From NCBI RefSeq assembly GCF_036850765.1, contig NC_089492.1, positions 292,910,590 through 292,974,589 on the forward strand: 64,000 bases of DNA. The letters are read 5' to 3'. Shown piece after piece: positions 37,130-56,597 of this stretch. Origin of the DNA: Saccopteryx bilineata. Lineage: Eukaryota > Chordata > Mammalia > Chiroptera > Emballonuridae. Made by a program: the position numbers and the translations under genes. Below the pieces are notes generated by a model. The model saw only the letters and a list, made by a program, of their open reading frames with translations. It ran no database searches and was not told where the DNA came from. Numbering within the stretch: position 1 is the first letter of the stretch; each line of letters begins with the position of its first letter.

Positions 37130-37517
37130 GCCTGACCAGGCAGTGGTGCAGCGGATAGAGCGTCGTACTGGGATGCAGAGGACCCAGGTTTGAAATCCCG
37201 AGATCACTGGCTTGAGCACGGGCTCATTCGGCTTGGATGCGGGGTCACTGGGTTGAGCGTAGGTTCATAGACATGACCCCATGGTTGCTAGCTTGAGCCC
37301 AAAGGTTGCTGGCTTGAAGCCCAAGGTCGCTGGCTTGAGCAAGAGGTCCCTCGCTCTGCTGGAGCCCCCTAGTCAAGGCACATATGAGAAAGCAATCAAT
37401 GAACAACTTAGGTACCTCAATGAAGAATTTAAGTTTCTCATCTCCCTTCCTGTCTGTCTGTCCCTATCTGTCCCTCTGTCTCTCTCTCTGTCTCTGTAAA
37501 AAAAATAAAATAAAAGC
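37130..37517 (+). mobile_element. tRNA-derived bat SINE, long subfamily with extra modules
   Basis: GCCTGACCAGGCAGTGGTGC head and five or more GCTTGAG-like modules, then GAGAAAGCAATCAATGAAC and an A-rich tail. The duplication is imperfect (AAAATGCATTCAG / AAAAGCACTCAG). Confidence 0.92.
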
Positions 37518-37953
37518 ACTCAGCACCCTCTTGCCAGCAGATTTAATTAATGGCATTTTCAGGGAGCCCATGTTCGAAATTTCTGAGAAGCACTGGAGTG
37601 AAAACATCACACTGTAATATTCAGTTATTTGTTGTGAATGGATGGATGACACTGGGGAGGTTTGGGGCTGAAGCAGACAACCTTGGTGATAAATCACACA
37701 ACGCCAGGAACCACTGTGTCCACTGCTCTTCAGGAAACACACAAGGAAGTGGAAACAGCTCGGCTCCTAGACATGCAAAGTAATTTCGTGCCCCATAGCA
37801 GGCGCAGGGCAAGAGGAGCCCTAGCAGATGGCAAAGCAAGTGCTGTCACACAGATGGGAATCGGAACTCTCAGACAACTGATGTTCCTCCTGATGATGCT
37901 GGCCCACGTACACTGTCACATGCTCAGGCACAACTTAGTTCTTAAACGTTCTT

Positions 37954-38160
37954 TTTTTTTTTATTATTCATTTTTTTAGAGAGGAGAGGGAGAGACAGAG
38001 GGAAAGAGAGAGAGGAGAGACAGAGAGAGAGAAGGGGGGGAGGAGCTGGAAGCATCAACTCCCATATGTGCCTTGACCAGGCAAGCCCAGGGTTTTGAAC
38101 CGGCGACCTCAGCATTTCCAGGTCGATGCTTTATCCACTGCACCACCACAGGTCAGGCCT
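37954..38160 (-). mobile_element. tRNA-derived bat SINE, short subfamily, exact TSD
   Basis: Reverse copy with a GA-rich tail and a head ending CCACCACAGGTCAGGCCT. The exact 13-base duplication CTTAAACGTTCTT flanks it (37,941-37,953 and 38,161-38,173). Confidence 0.95.
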
Positions 38161-38256
38161 CTTAAACGTTCTTGTGGTCACAGTCAGAGTCCCACAATTT
38201 TGAAAACCTGCTAGCATCAGTGACCAACTCGTCCTGGACACTTATACCCAAAGTTC

Positions 38257-38614
38257 TTTTATTTATTTATTTTTATTATAATTATTATTATTTGAGAGAG
38301 AGAGAAAGAGGCAGGAAGGGAGAAAGATGAGTAGCATTGACTTATAGTTGCAGCACTTTAGTTGTTCATTGATTGCTTCTCATATATGCCTTGACCAGAA
38401 AGCTCCAGCAGAGCCAGTGACCCCTTGCTCAAGCCAGTGACCGTGGGATCATGTCGATGATCTCACACTCAAGCCGGTGAGCCCACGCTTGTGCTGGTGA
38501 GCCCATGCTCAAACAGGATGAGCCTGAACTCAAGCTGGCAACCTCAGGGCTTCAAATCTGGGACTTCAGCACCCCAGGTCGACTCTCCATCCACTACATC
38601 ACCACCAGTCAGGC
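38257..38614 (-). mobile_element. tRNA-derived bat SINE, long subfamily, diverged
   Basis: Reverse copy with many CAAGC modules and a head ending CACCACCAGTCAGGC; more diverged than its neighbours. Confidence 0.88.
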
Positions 38615-39608
38615 AACGCTCAAATTTCTGAGGGACAGAAACATAGTGTCATTCTAAGGCCAGATCTGGAGACATAAACTGCCCAAGGGCTGAGGGGCAT
38701 CCTGGACTCGACCTCCTGCTTCCAATGAGAGAAACAGCAAATGCTGTTCTCCAGAAAATACACACAAGACTCTCCCTCTTGACCTGATACCCTGGCTTGG
38801 GGGATATTCTTGTGGCACAAGACTGGCACTCTTCAACTGCTGAAAACTCTGGACATTCAAACTTGGGATAGATGTCTTGAGACAGAATCAAAAGGGAAAG
38901 AGAACTCCTAGGACTCAGCTGGATGGGTATCCCAGAGCCAGGGAGCCTGGTAGCTGGGGATGGGCAGGTGACAGCTGTTCTGTGGCACCTATGGCCCAGC
39001 ATACCTGCAGCTTAGTCCTGACCAGCACCCGACTCTCACCAAGACAACCTCAAGGATGCTGACAGGGTCCAAACCCTTTCATGAACACATACATGACTAT
39101 TCACTGAGAAGTTGTGACTTCTCCAGGACAAATATTCAGTGGTGAGATTTTTTTTCCTGTTTTTTTTGTTTTGTTTTGTTTTGTTTTTTGTTTAGGGTGG
39201 CTCAGATGTAGAGCCTGAGACCACTCATGTGGAAATTCTACCTGCCTTAGTGTCACCCTATTTGGACAAAGCCAGCTTATTTGGACAGGGTGCCAGTCCT
39301 GACAGCTAGACCCCTGGTCTTTGGGACTGACTGGGGAGCACTTTCAGCCCCCTCCCTACCAGGAGTCCTCAGGCTGCAGGTACCAAGAGTTCATGGGGTG
39401 GAGCTTTCGCAAGAAGAAGAACCAGTCCGACCAGCTTCACCAGCTCAGAGGAACCGGGGTCACACCTGTCAGCTCACATTCACATGGAAGTGTACGTGCT
39501 GAAGTGAGGAGAACTGTAGAACCTGTGTAAGAGTCCCTACACTGTTGTGCGTGCCCTTCCTGGTCCAGGCCTAGGCCACAGATCTCTCTGTTTAGATTCA
39601 CTGGCCCT

Positions 39609-39705
39609 GCCCTAGCCGGAGAGCTCGGTTGGTTAGAGCATCATCCTGACGCACAGAGGTAGCTGGTTTGATTTCCTGGTTGGGGCACATCCAGGAACAG
39701 ACATG
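39609..39705 (+). mobile_element. tRNA-head SINE fragment, interrupted by a younger SINE
   Basis: CCCTAGCCGGAGAGCTCGG with an A-box-like region and the B-box-like GGTTTGATTTCC form a tRNA-like SINE head. It is cut by the SINE at 39,722-39,935. It is not a tRNA gene: no cloverleaf closes. Confidence 0.75.
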
Positions 39706-39721
39706 GCCCTTGAGGAAAATT

Positions 39722-39935
39722 TTTATTTATTTATTTATTTATTTTTATTCATTATAGAGAGGAGAGAGAAGGGGAGAGAGAGAGACAGAGAGGGAGAGAG
39801 AGGAGAGAGAGAAGGGGGGAGGAGCTGGAAGCATCAACTCCCATATGTGCCTTGACCAGGCAAGCCCAGGGTTTCGAACCGGTGACCTCAGCATTTCCAG
39901 GTCGATGCTTTATCCACTGCGCCACCACAGGTCAG
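39722..39935 (-). mobile_element. tRNA-derived bat SINE, short subfamily, exact TSD
   Basis: Reverse copy with a GA-rich tail and a head ending CCACCACAGGTCAG. The exact 16-base duplication GCCCTTGAGGAAAATT flanks it (39,706-39,721 and 39,936-39,951). Confidence 0.95.
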
Positions 39936-39951
39936 GCCCTTGAGGAAAATT

Positions 39952-40559
39952 GACTCCTCACAATGACAGAGAGCATCCCCTGTCTTAGATGACATCCCCT
40001 TAGGCACACTCAGTGACCTTTCTTGTCTGCTTTGCTCTGTGGGTCAACCCCACCATCAGGGAAAGTATAACCATGCTGGACAGAAAAGGGCAATGGTCAG
40101 GCTCACTGTCTTTTCTCCCAGAAGCTGGGGGTGGGGGGTGGGCAGCACCAACCTTCCCAAGGACGGTTTCACCAGGCCCTGTGATATCCTATTTAATCTT
40201 CACCCCAGAAAGGCTCTGCATCACCCCAAAGTGGCAGTGCTGGGCTGCAAGATAGCCTGAGAACAAAGATTCCATCAGGAACCCCACGCATCCCTGCCCG
40301 GCCTTGGCTAAGCGCTGGCCTTCTCAGCCAGGCCTCTGAAAGGTCTCAGCTAGATGTCTGTATTTTGCAGAAGGCATAATTAGGAGACATTCAACGACAC
40401 CGAGGCGTTCCGTTGCGACATGGGTTAGGCTGCGTGCTCTCCAGTCCACTCAGACAACGGCATCCTCTTCAGATCTCCTGCCACGTGATCCGGTCCACAG
40501 CGAGTCACACCTGCTGTCACTTTCTCTAGTGAAATCGAGAGGCAGTCAGGAGCTTTCTA
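39952..40559. other. Unique sequence upstream of the C1orf159 promoter
   Basis: No gene or repeat recognised. CpG density rises toward 40.56 kb. Confidence 0.4.
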
Positions 40560-41480
40560 TTCCCGCCTAAAACCAGCAGACAGACACGACACGTCGTCGC
40601 CTCGGCGGGCAGACCTGCTTGCTGTCTTCATTTCGTGGGAGATGGGCCGACCCCATTGACCCGGGGCTTCCTCTCGGGAGAAGTGCCACGCGGGAACCAA
40701 CACCCGGGCTTGCCAGGACCCACGACGCGCTCTCGCCAAAGCGGCATTCCGGCACCTCCTCGAGCTGGCCCACCGCCTCCAAGCTTTCCGGTCTCCTAGC
40801 AACACCGAAGCTGGCCCACACGTGAGGAATCCTGGGCAGTGTAGTACCTTCCCTCCCTCCTTAGCCCGATCAAGGCTAAGACTAAGAGAGCTAGGACCGA
40901 GGCGCCCGGCCTAGACTATCCTTCCCAAGTTGCTCCGCGCGCGCCTCCAACGGCCTCGCGAGAACTCTCTGTCGGAGCCCACCCGGCAAAAGTGAGCTCT
41001 CGCGAGGACCGCCGGGAGGTGTAGTTTTTGCCTGGAAGTCTCGCACCCCAGCAACCTGGATGCGGCAGCAGAGAGACTACAAGTCCCAGGGGGCACGGCG
41101 CGACCGCCTGGAGGGCGGGGGGTACGAAAGAGGAACCCAAAGGGCGCGGGGGTGAGTGAGGGGCTGGGGGCGGACTGGGGGCGGGCTGGGGGCGGGCGAG
41201 GGGCAGGGCCGTGGGGCAGACGGAGGCGGGAGCTGGAGCGGCCCTAGGGGCGCAGACGCCGGGGTGGGGCCGCCGCGGTGAGGGAGCGGGGTCGCAGAGG
41301 CCGGACAAAGGACCTCCCTGGGCGTCGTGGCCGAGAGCCCCCGTACCGGGCCTGGCTCCCCGAGCCCCGCGGGGCTCCATGGCGTCCGGCCGCGCTGGAC
41401 CGTCCGGAAGCTGATGGGCCAGTACCCGGAGGTTTCCGCGTGGATCGCCCTGACAGAGCCCAGCTTTAGCCGCAGCGCAG
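40560..41480 (+). promoter_or_regulatory. C1orf159: CpG-island promoter of C1orf159
   Basis: A CpG-dense block directly upstream of the first coding exon. It contains two CTCGCGAG-type palindromic elements (40,955-40,963 and 40,998-41,006), the motif class bound by BANP. Three ZNF143-like ACTACA..TCCCAG elements are also present: near 40,825-40,845 in reverse, 41,011-41,027 in reverse, and ACTACAAGTCCCAG at 41,076-41,089. There is no TATA box. A GTGAGT donor at 41,152 would end a first non-coding exon at 41,151. This architecture is typical of broad housekeeping promoters; transcription start positions are inferred. Confidence 0.8.
41160..41215 (+). repeat. Tandem G-run tract after the first exon
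   Basis: Repeats of CTGGGGGCGG-type units give at least five runs of four or more G within about 55 bases, immediately 3' of the presumed first donor site. The coding strand could form G-quadruplexes and favour R-loops. Confidence 0.8.
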
Positions 41481-42667
41481 GTTCCCTCGCGGTTGAGCGT
41501 TGTCAGCGTCACGCTCTGGTAGACGTTTCAGTTCCGGGGTGGTTGGGGACTAGGTGGTCGGAATGGTTTTTGCAGCATTTCAAAGAACAAATGCAACTTC
41601 TGCCCCACAATCTGCTTCGCCGCCTTGTCCTATTGAACGCGTGCTGGCCTTGCTCTGTGTCGCTCCTGCGTCCGGAGAAGGCAGCCTTGGTCCGTCGTTG
41701 CCCCCAGTCCCCGCGCCGGCTCTCTTGGGGGCCAGTCAAGGGTCTGCATGGCCAGGGGTTTTCAGGAGCGTGGACAGAAGCAGAGTCTGTATTGTGCAGA
41801 CAGAGTATAACTCTGATCACCACCTTGGAAGTTGACATCAGTTTGCTAAAACCTGTCTAACGATTTATTTCAGGGTGTGCAGGCCTGATTAGTTAGAAAT
41901 GAACATCTCAGGCTCCGAATCACATGGGCGGTCAAGTCCTAGTGTTTCAGTGTTAGGAGCTTTGTTTGCAGTGGTCTCACTCTGTATCCGTTGTCCCCTC
42001 AGAAGTTTATCTGTTTTATTATGGTCCTGCGTCACGGTTTTAGAAACTGACCTTAGTCACCCCAGTTATGCCTCTCACTTTTCTGTGAAGAAAGTGGGGT
42101 GAGCAGCAAGACCTGTGAGACTGAGAGTCCCTAACTGGCTGGGGTCCACCCCAGAGACCCCCTTGCCACCTAACAGGTCAGTGTCGGAGTGGAGACGCTC
42201 GAGACTGGAATTAGGGTTTTACTAGGACAGAACAAGGCGACAGATGGCCAAATTCCGACTGAGCTCATGTACAGGGTTCAGGGATGGTTCATCCTGACCC
42301 GCTTCTGCTCAGTCCTTCCTCTGGCAAGCTATTAGGGGGAGGGAGCCATCCAGAGCCCAGACCAAATGCGTTCACCATAACCCCTACATCCCCCCTGCTG
42401 ATGGGGGGCTCCCTATGGGAAGTTTAGTCAGACCGAGCGCCAGAGGCTGAAGCCCTCGCCTGTTTTGGCTGCACAGTTGACCGGTAGTGGGCCTTACCTG
42501 GCACCTTAATTTGCAGGTCTTGGACCGGCGGAACTCAGGCCTGAGTGCTGAGTTGTGAGGAGCTGGATGTCTGCAGCTTGTGTCCTGGAGGGCCAGGTCA
42601 GGGTCCTCCGCCCCTGCCTGGTGGCCGCACAGCGCCCCTCTCTGTTGCAGACCCTGTGCTCTGGGAC

Positions 42668-49880
<7,213 letters not shown>

Positions 49881-50920
49881 CCCAGAGGCTCACCTGCAAC
49901 TCTGCACACCGCCTTGGACGGAGCCCCGCACACAAGGGCAGGTTCTGCCCAGTGAGGCCATCGGACAGGCCTGGACTCGCCCTGGCTCAGCCCTTCGCCT
50001 CCCAGCAGCAGGTGCTGAGTGGGAACTGGCTGGCTTCCTGGAGGTGCTGCGTCCCTGCCCACAGCTGCTCAGCGTAACTGACCAGAAGCAGGCGTCGCTG
50101 AGACGGGCTGGAGCGAGGCTGTGAGGGTCTGGACCCCTCGGGAGAAACAGTGAGGGACCGCTGGGCTGCTCCATGCCCACAGCGCTGGCCCGGCTACTTG
50201 CCCTTGGGAGCCCAGCAAGCAGAAACCCTGCTAAGCGCAGTGAGGCCGAGGCCTTTGGGTGTTCCAGCTGTTGTCCAGACGGGGAGGGGGACAGGGACAT
50301 GGAACCTACCCTTGAGGCCACAGCACCTGCAGGGCTGTTCTGCTGTGGCCAAGACCCCTGAACCATGACCACTCCAGGAGCTGCAGAAATGAGTTCCTGG
50401 TTTCCTATTGACTTTTGTCTGCAGAAATTCATTTTGTAGAAGTCTGAGAGGCACTGTTGTCCTCACCTGCACCCCACAGCCTGGGCCCCACACACTGTGG
50501 GCTCTGTCTACCCAGGACGTACACTGCCTGCAGCTGCTGGACGTGGAGGCTGGTCCCCACAGGGATGCTTCCAGCAAGGGTCCTGTTACCTGGGTGCGGC
50601 CTGGATAGTCTGGTCCTGCCTGACCTGCGAGAGGATGGGCTCCTGTGGAGACAGCAGCTCGTGCCCACCTCCTCACACTGGGCTCAGCGCTGTCTGTCCT
50701 TCCCAGACCCTCAGCTGGAACCCACACTTCTCCTTCAGTGTCGGGTCCACGTCTGCGGGGCCAGAGGTGGGGCCTTCATGGCCAGCCTCCTGTGCCCTTT
50801 GGGATGGCAGTGCCGTCTCAGGGTTCCAGTTCATAGAGTCGAGCTCATCATCCCTCCGGCAGCTGCAAGTGGGAAGCCAGCTCACAACCAGTGTCCAATA
50901 AACCATTCAGGGCTTTCTCT
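49881..50920 (+). other. C1orf159: C1orf159 3' untranslated region with AATAAA at 50,897
   Basis: After the TGA the first good polyadenylation hexamer in this region is AATAAA at 50,897-50,902, followed by a T-rich and GT-containing stretch. This gives a 3' UTR of about 1 kb. The cleavage point is inferred. Open frames inside it are not coding. Confidence 0.7.
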
Positions 50921-53900
50921 CCTCGTCTTCACCGTGCCAGGCTTTGTCTGGTCCAAAGTAAGGTGAAGCCCCACCGTCCAGAGCCACTGCCCCTCTCTGG
51001 GGAAGGAGGGTGGAGAGGCCTCAGTGAGGACCAGGCCCCCGCCTGAGAGTCCGAGCCTTGGCCAGAGCAGGTTCCCACAATGTTACTCCTGGGAGAAGGG
51101 GGCTTGTCTGCAGCTGCCTCACGCAAGGAGGACAACGTGCTTCACAGCCTGTCGAAGCCTGAGATGGGAAAAGTGTGGCTGCTTCCTAGAAGGGCTTTTC
51201 TGTAAAATGAGCAGACCCAGGGTGGAGCATGGCGGTCACAGTGACCACAGGCCCCTGCACAGACGGACCCCCAGGAGGAAGTGACAAAGGGGCACACTTC
51301 CAGCTAAGGGTCTGGCGATCATGGGGACATTTGTGGACTTGTAGTGGGTAGATTAGCCACAGTGGGCTCAGGGCTTCCTCCTGGTAGCAGGACCGCCTGC
51401 CCTGGCAGCAGGGAGCCTCTCCCAGTCCTGGCTGTGGCTGCTGTTGCCTTGAGGGTGTGTCCTTAGACACCTGTGCAACTTTCCCTGGGAATGCCAGGTC
51501 TGAGGTTTATGGCCATCGGGCACCTAGGGGAGAGTCTGCTCTGCCCTGGGCCTGGGGCCCTGCTGGGCTGGGGAGGGCAGGGAACTGCACAGCCAGAAGG
51601 CTGCAGGAAGCTCCCTGGGGCTCAGCCCTTTGTTCCGGGAACAGCAGCATGGGGAACTACCTGCCCTGCCTGTGGCTAACAGCTTCCTCAGGGCTAGGCC
51701 CTGGCAGGGAGGGTGGCTGCCCACCTGTCCCTGAATTGGTGTCTGTGGCAGGAGGGGTACCTGGCCAGACTGAATCAGTGATAGGGTGGGACCCTAGTGC
51801 GAATATTGGTGGAGATAGGAAGGGAGGGGCATTGGCTGGAGATCCTGGGGTGCTGAGGAGAGGAGCACAGTGGGTCCGATCCAGGCTTTTCCACTTCATG
51901 GGTCGTGCCCCTGTGGGCACGGCTAGTCTCTCCTCAGACCCCTTTGCATGAGGAAAAGGGACATGGATAGATGTGGGGAGACCAGGGTCAGGTCCCCAGT
52001 GGCTTCAGGGACCACAGGGAAGGGAAAGGACACCTCACAGCCAGCTTGTGCATGGCCCCCGAAGCCAGGGGAGCCTTCCAGCCTCTAAGGCAAGGGGAAC
52101 ACATCAGGCTTACGTCCTCTCCCATGCTGGCACCAAGCCAGGATTCTAACGTGGGGGACAAAACAGGAAACAGCCGTGTTTGACCAGGGCAGCAAGTCTG
52201 GCCAGTCAGGCACAGAATGGGGTCCCTCCCCAGTTGTCCCCACCTCTGAGGGCTCCCACCCTCGCCATCTCCTCCCATCATGAAATCCAGGGTCACTTCA
52301 GCCAGCTCACCCTCCCCCAGCCCCACACTCTGGGCACCCTTCCCTGATCTTGGAGGCCTGTGTGGCCTGGCCCTGTGGACCCTCAGCCACGCTGGCCTCT
52401 CCTCTGCTGCTGGCACCCCTGGGCCTAGATGCTATGTCTCAGGTCCCCAGATTGTAGGGCTAGGATTGCTGAACTCACCAGCTCTGTGACCCCAGGCATC
52501 CAGGCCAGAAAGCAGGTGGTAGGAATGCCCAAGATGCAGGTAGGGCCTCTGGCAGGGGCTGGTAATCTGCAGTAAGAACCCTGCACAGCCCCCTCCCCAG
52601 TTTTCTCCATCCCTAGCCCCTCACCAAGCCCTTACCTGGACTCCGGGCCCTCACATAAGAGGCCAATGTGTAGGGTCATCAGTTCAGACCAAAGCAGGTA
52701 GGGAACCATGTCAACTACTACAGAGGTCTGTGGAGGCTGGTGAGCATGGTTTGGGGGGGTGCAGCCCTGGGGTCACAGCTGTAGTTCATTCATTCCTTCA
52801 TCCACTCAGCACTAGGAGAAGCCCTGAGAGCCTACAAAGCAGAGGTCGGAGGTAGGACAAACCTACAGCAGCTTTGGGAGGTGGGTGCACAGGGCGGGAC
52901 AGAGCAGGTCCTGAGGAGGTGATGGAAGGGCAGATGCCCTGGCCAGCGGCCTGGACATGGCCCCAGAAAGAGCCAGCCCATAGCAAGGTGAGGGACGGGC
53001 GTCCAGCCTGAGCTTCAGGGACCTAGCTCACTGCTGGGTCCACCTTACGTGCCAGCAGAGTCACCTTGTCCAGAGCCCAGCACAGGCGGTGGGGTGGAGG
53101 CTGAACCCAGCTGTATGGACCACCCTGCTTCTCCTGGCACTGGCCTGGGGGAAAAACCAGTTTCTGTCCATGTTGGGACACCAGGACCTCACATACCTGG
53201 TTTCATGGGAGGAACTGCAGCCCCTCCGTGTCCCAGAGCCTCAGGATCAGTGTCCCTGGCTGGTGGCGATGGGACAGCAGAGCCGTCTGCAAGTCAGCCA
53301 GCACTGGGCAAGAGCGGGGTCCACCCACCCTTGGACCCAGGCATTGGGCCCCAGATGAGCCCTTCAGGGCCTCTCCCCCCCTGGCCATTTCCTGTGCTGG
53401 GCAGCACTCAGGGAGTCATAGCCAGTTCTGTCCCAGTCCTGGGGGTGGGGAACCATGCCAGGGTGGGCCTTGGGGCACATCTGTGTCAGCTCAGGTTCCC
53501 AGGCACCCTGAGGGCTCAGGGCCCAAACATCTAAGAGCCACGACTGGACAGGGGTGTCACTGAGAGCCTTGTCCTCGCCTCAGTCCAGTGAGTCCCAGGG
53601 CTATGGGGCTGCACACCGGCAGCCATGCTCCCCTCACATACGTGCACGCAGCTGCACACGCAGGGATGTGTGCTGTCACACTCTCAGCCAAGTTAACTGC
53701 TGGTGCACACATGCCCACCCACCCTCACAGAGGACACATGCAGCCCACACACTTACAGGCACAACTGCTCTTTTGCTGGCTGGAGAGTGAACAAGTGTGG
53801 GAACCAGCTGAGCTGACTGGGCCCCAGCACCAGGGTCTGGTCCTGCTCCCTGTACAGTGAGGCTTAGTCACACCCCAGATAGCACATTCCTCAGTTCTTC

Positions 53901-54060
53901 CCATCCCTTTGCCTCTGGGCACTGACTGTCCCCGGAGGAGCTCAAGTGACCTCAGAGCTAGGATATTCCTAGGAGCCTTCAGGAGAGTCTTCTCAGAGCA
54001 GAGGGGTTGTGGACACTTCCTAGAGGCAGCATGTGACCCCGAGTCATAATCCCCACAGAA
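50921..54060. other. Intergenic sequence between C1orf159 and RNF223
   Basis: GC-rich unique DNA with no recognised gene. Near 52,440-52,500 and 52,785-52,810 there are short words typical of MIR and L2 relics, too weak to annotate. The 164- and 161-codon + frames at 51.5 and 53.1 kb have no domain or splice context. Confidence 0.4.
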
Positions 54061-54064
54061 ACTC

Positions 54065-54380
54065 AAGCCCCACAATGCAGAGACTCCCTACATGGAACCC
54101 CACCCTCTGAATTCCCACCACCTTTCAGGGCCCCCGCCCTCTCGAAGTCCCTAACCCCCTCTCTGGGCCACATACTTCTCTCTGGCTCCCCAACCCATCT
54201 CATAGTCCCTACCCTCCTCTTTGGGTCCCCATCCACCTTTCTGGGCCCCCACCCCACTCTCAGAGCTCCCAACCCCCTCTTTTGGTCTCATTTCTTTCTT
54301 TGGAACCCCACCTCCCTCTCTGGGCCTCCACCCCACTTTCTGGGACCCCAGCCCTTGGGGGTGCTCCCAGCCCTGACCTC
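54065..54380. repeat. Pyrimidine-rich minisatellite upstream of RNF223
   Basis: About ten diverged copies of a roughly 27-base unit built on CCCCACCCCCTCTCTGGG. The + strand is almost free of purine runs. It ends about 550 bases before the RNF223 TATA box. Long frames on both strands across it follow from the periodicity. Confidence 0.8.
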
Positions 54381-54935
54381 TCACCCTACTCCCTGGACCC
54401 AGAACAGGCAGTTCCTTCCCCATCTCCAAAGACTGTGGTGAGTGGGAGCCAAGGCAGTGGAATCACAGATTTGGGAGGGCCATGCATGTGAACATTGGGG
54501 TGGTACACGTGTTGACACGCATCAGTGGTCCATGCGTACCAGGTGAGGGGAGGGGCAGGAAAGAAGAATAGGGGAGGGCATCTGTGAGATCACAGGGTAT
54601 GATAATTTGGGCTGAGATTGTTAGTGGGGTCTGGGAGGCCCCCAGAAGCTCAAGTGCCACCAGAGCCCTGAATAGGGCCCGTGGGCTGGTCTATTTCTGG
54701 AGGGGCTATTCTAGCATTCCAGGGGCGACAGGGGGAGGTTTGACCCAGGCATCCACCCCTGAGACCTGCACAGGTTGTGAAGGCCTACACTGACCACTCC
54801 ACCACCAGCCCACCCCAGGCTCTGACCTCTCACCTCTGACTCCCCCGTCCTTTGCACCCAGCTTGCCAGGGAGAGGACAGGAAGCTAGCCAATCCCGAGG
54901 CTGAGGCCACGCCCCTGGCTAGCATGACCTGAGCC

Positions 54936-54943
54936 TATAAATA
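54936..54943 (+). promoter_or_regulatory. RNF223: TATA box of RNF223
   Basis: A canonical TATAAATA lies about 30 bases before a presumed transcription start near 54,966. It precedes a leader that ends at a good GTAAGG donor. A TATA-type promoter suggests regulated, tissue-restricted expression, unlike the CpG-island promoter of C1orf159. Confidence 0.7.
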
Positions 54944-54965
54944 CACCTGCCAGGACCCACAGCCA

Positions 54966-55248
54966 GAGAACTCACACCTGCCTCAGCATTCCACAGCTGG
55001 AAGAGCACACGTAACCCCTGTGCCCCACCTGCCAGAAACATAGTAGAAGGCGCACCTGCCAGACCAGGGCCACTGAGACAGCTGCTGGCGACCAGCCCGT
55101 GAAGGGACACCTGCCAGGTGGAGCACAGGCTGGGCCTAGCCTCAGGAGAGAGTGAGTGTTGCTGGAGCAGAAGAGCTTGGAGCCTCAGCGCCTGGCCGTG
55201 GCTGACCAGGAGGACTATGCCCTGGCCGCGCTGACCCCCGGCCACCAG
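54966..55248 (+). other. RNF223: RNF223 5' untranslated first exon (predicted)
   Basis: The segment between the TATA box and the donor CACCAG|GTAAGG at 55,249 fits a non-coding leader exon. It would splice to the acceptor TCTCACAG ending at 56,588, giving nine bases of leader before the RNF223 start codon. The exon start is inferred. Confidence 0.6.
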
Positions 55249-56597
55249 GTAAGGCCCACTCAGCTGGCACTCACCTCTCACCTGTACAGGCTCAAGGTGG
55301 GGCAGCTCCTGGGGAGGTGGGGCCTTAGAGCCAAGGAACCGGTTATGTGGGACACACCGGCCTAGGGGAAGAATAGCCCACAGTCCACCAGGCTCGCCTA
55401 ACCTGCAGCCGCAGCTGTCACCAGGATATGGTGACATTTCATGTAGTGATGTGGGGGGCACTCATGACATCACAGTGATGTCACCGTGACTCATGACAGG
55501 CAGTCATGATGTAGCAATGCCCGAGCCTTCATGGCGTGTCACCATGAAGTTATCCCACTGGCCCACCTGGACTGACAGGAAGTCAAGGTCAGGGTCACCT
55601 CTGGGGGGGGAGCTCCTGGGTCTCCTCACTCCACCATGTTGTAGAGACCTGGGCCTGGTGGAGGGCAGGGGGCAGGGCTGCACAGTATCCTGGTCAGCAC
55701 GCTAGTCACCTAAGCCTGGTTAGGGAGACAGAGATAGGGTCTCCCATGGAAATGGGCGCGGGTCAGGTGGATGCAGTTGTGTGCTCAGCTGAGAGAGGAC
55801 AGAAGGGCCCATCTACCTCCTGTTTCCCTCAGTGGGCTGGCATGCCAGACAAGCTGGCCCTTCAGGTTCCGGGCATGGCTGGAAGACAAAGCCTCCTTGG
55901 GCCACCAGCCCTACCCCTGCTCAGGCTTCTCTGTGTCCTATAGACTGACTGGTTTGGCCCAGACCCAGACCCAGTGTCCTGACCCCCCAACCAGTCCTCA
56001 CACAGCTGCCTGAAAATTGGGCACCTGCCAACCCAGCTAGGTGCCTATATTGGAATCCATGTTCAAACCCACTTTACCTGACGCAGAGCCATACCCTTCT
56101 ATGAGAGCCCAGGGCCCACTGGCCAGGTGACCTGGCTGAGTCACCCCACCCTCCAAGCTGCCTTTTCTACTCTGTAGCTGTTGTGTCACATGATCTGGCT
56201 CAGTCTAGCAAAACCCAGATGGAAACAGTAACTATTGTGGGCCATTGTCATCAGTTATCACCTTTATTTTTGCCAGGGGGCACAGCCAGGTAGGGCAGGG
56301 TCAGCAAGAGATGTCCACTAGGCAGTCAGCACAACACGCCTGCGCGCACGGCGTCTGTTCTAGGCTAGTCAGGCCTGAACGCTCAGGACGCTACCTTTGT
56401 CTCAGTGTGAGGAAATGGAGGAGTTGGGACAGAGGTACAGGTGGGGCTCTCTGGACATGTCCACAGGTGGGCAGTGTCCTTCCTGGGATCTTTGGGACTG
56501 GTGCTGGGCAAAGGAGAGAATGACAGGCTGACCCCACAGGAAAGGGGCCATCTGTGGTCACTCACAGTTATCTCTGTTTGTCTCACAGCTCAGAGCC

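Noticed and set aside
39609..39705. A tRNA gene, from A-box and B-box-like words
   Set aside because: No cloverleaf closes and the sequence continues as a SINE body; other SINE heads look the same.
1..41000. miR-200b/200a/429 cluster, which lies upstream of C1orf159 in human
   Set aside because: None of the mature sequences or their complements was found by eye; the cluster probably lies beyond the window start.
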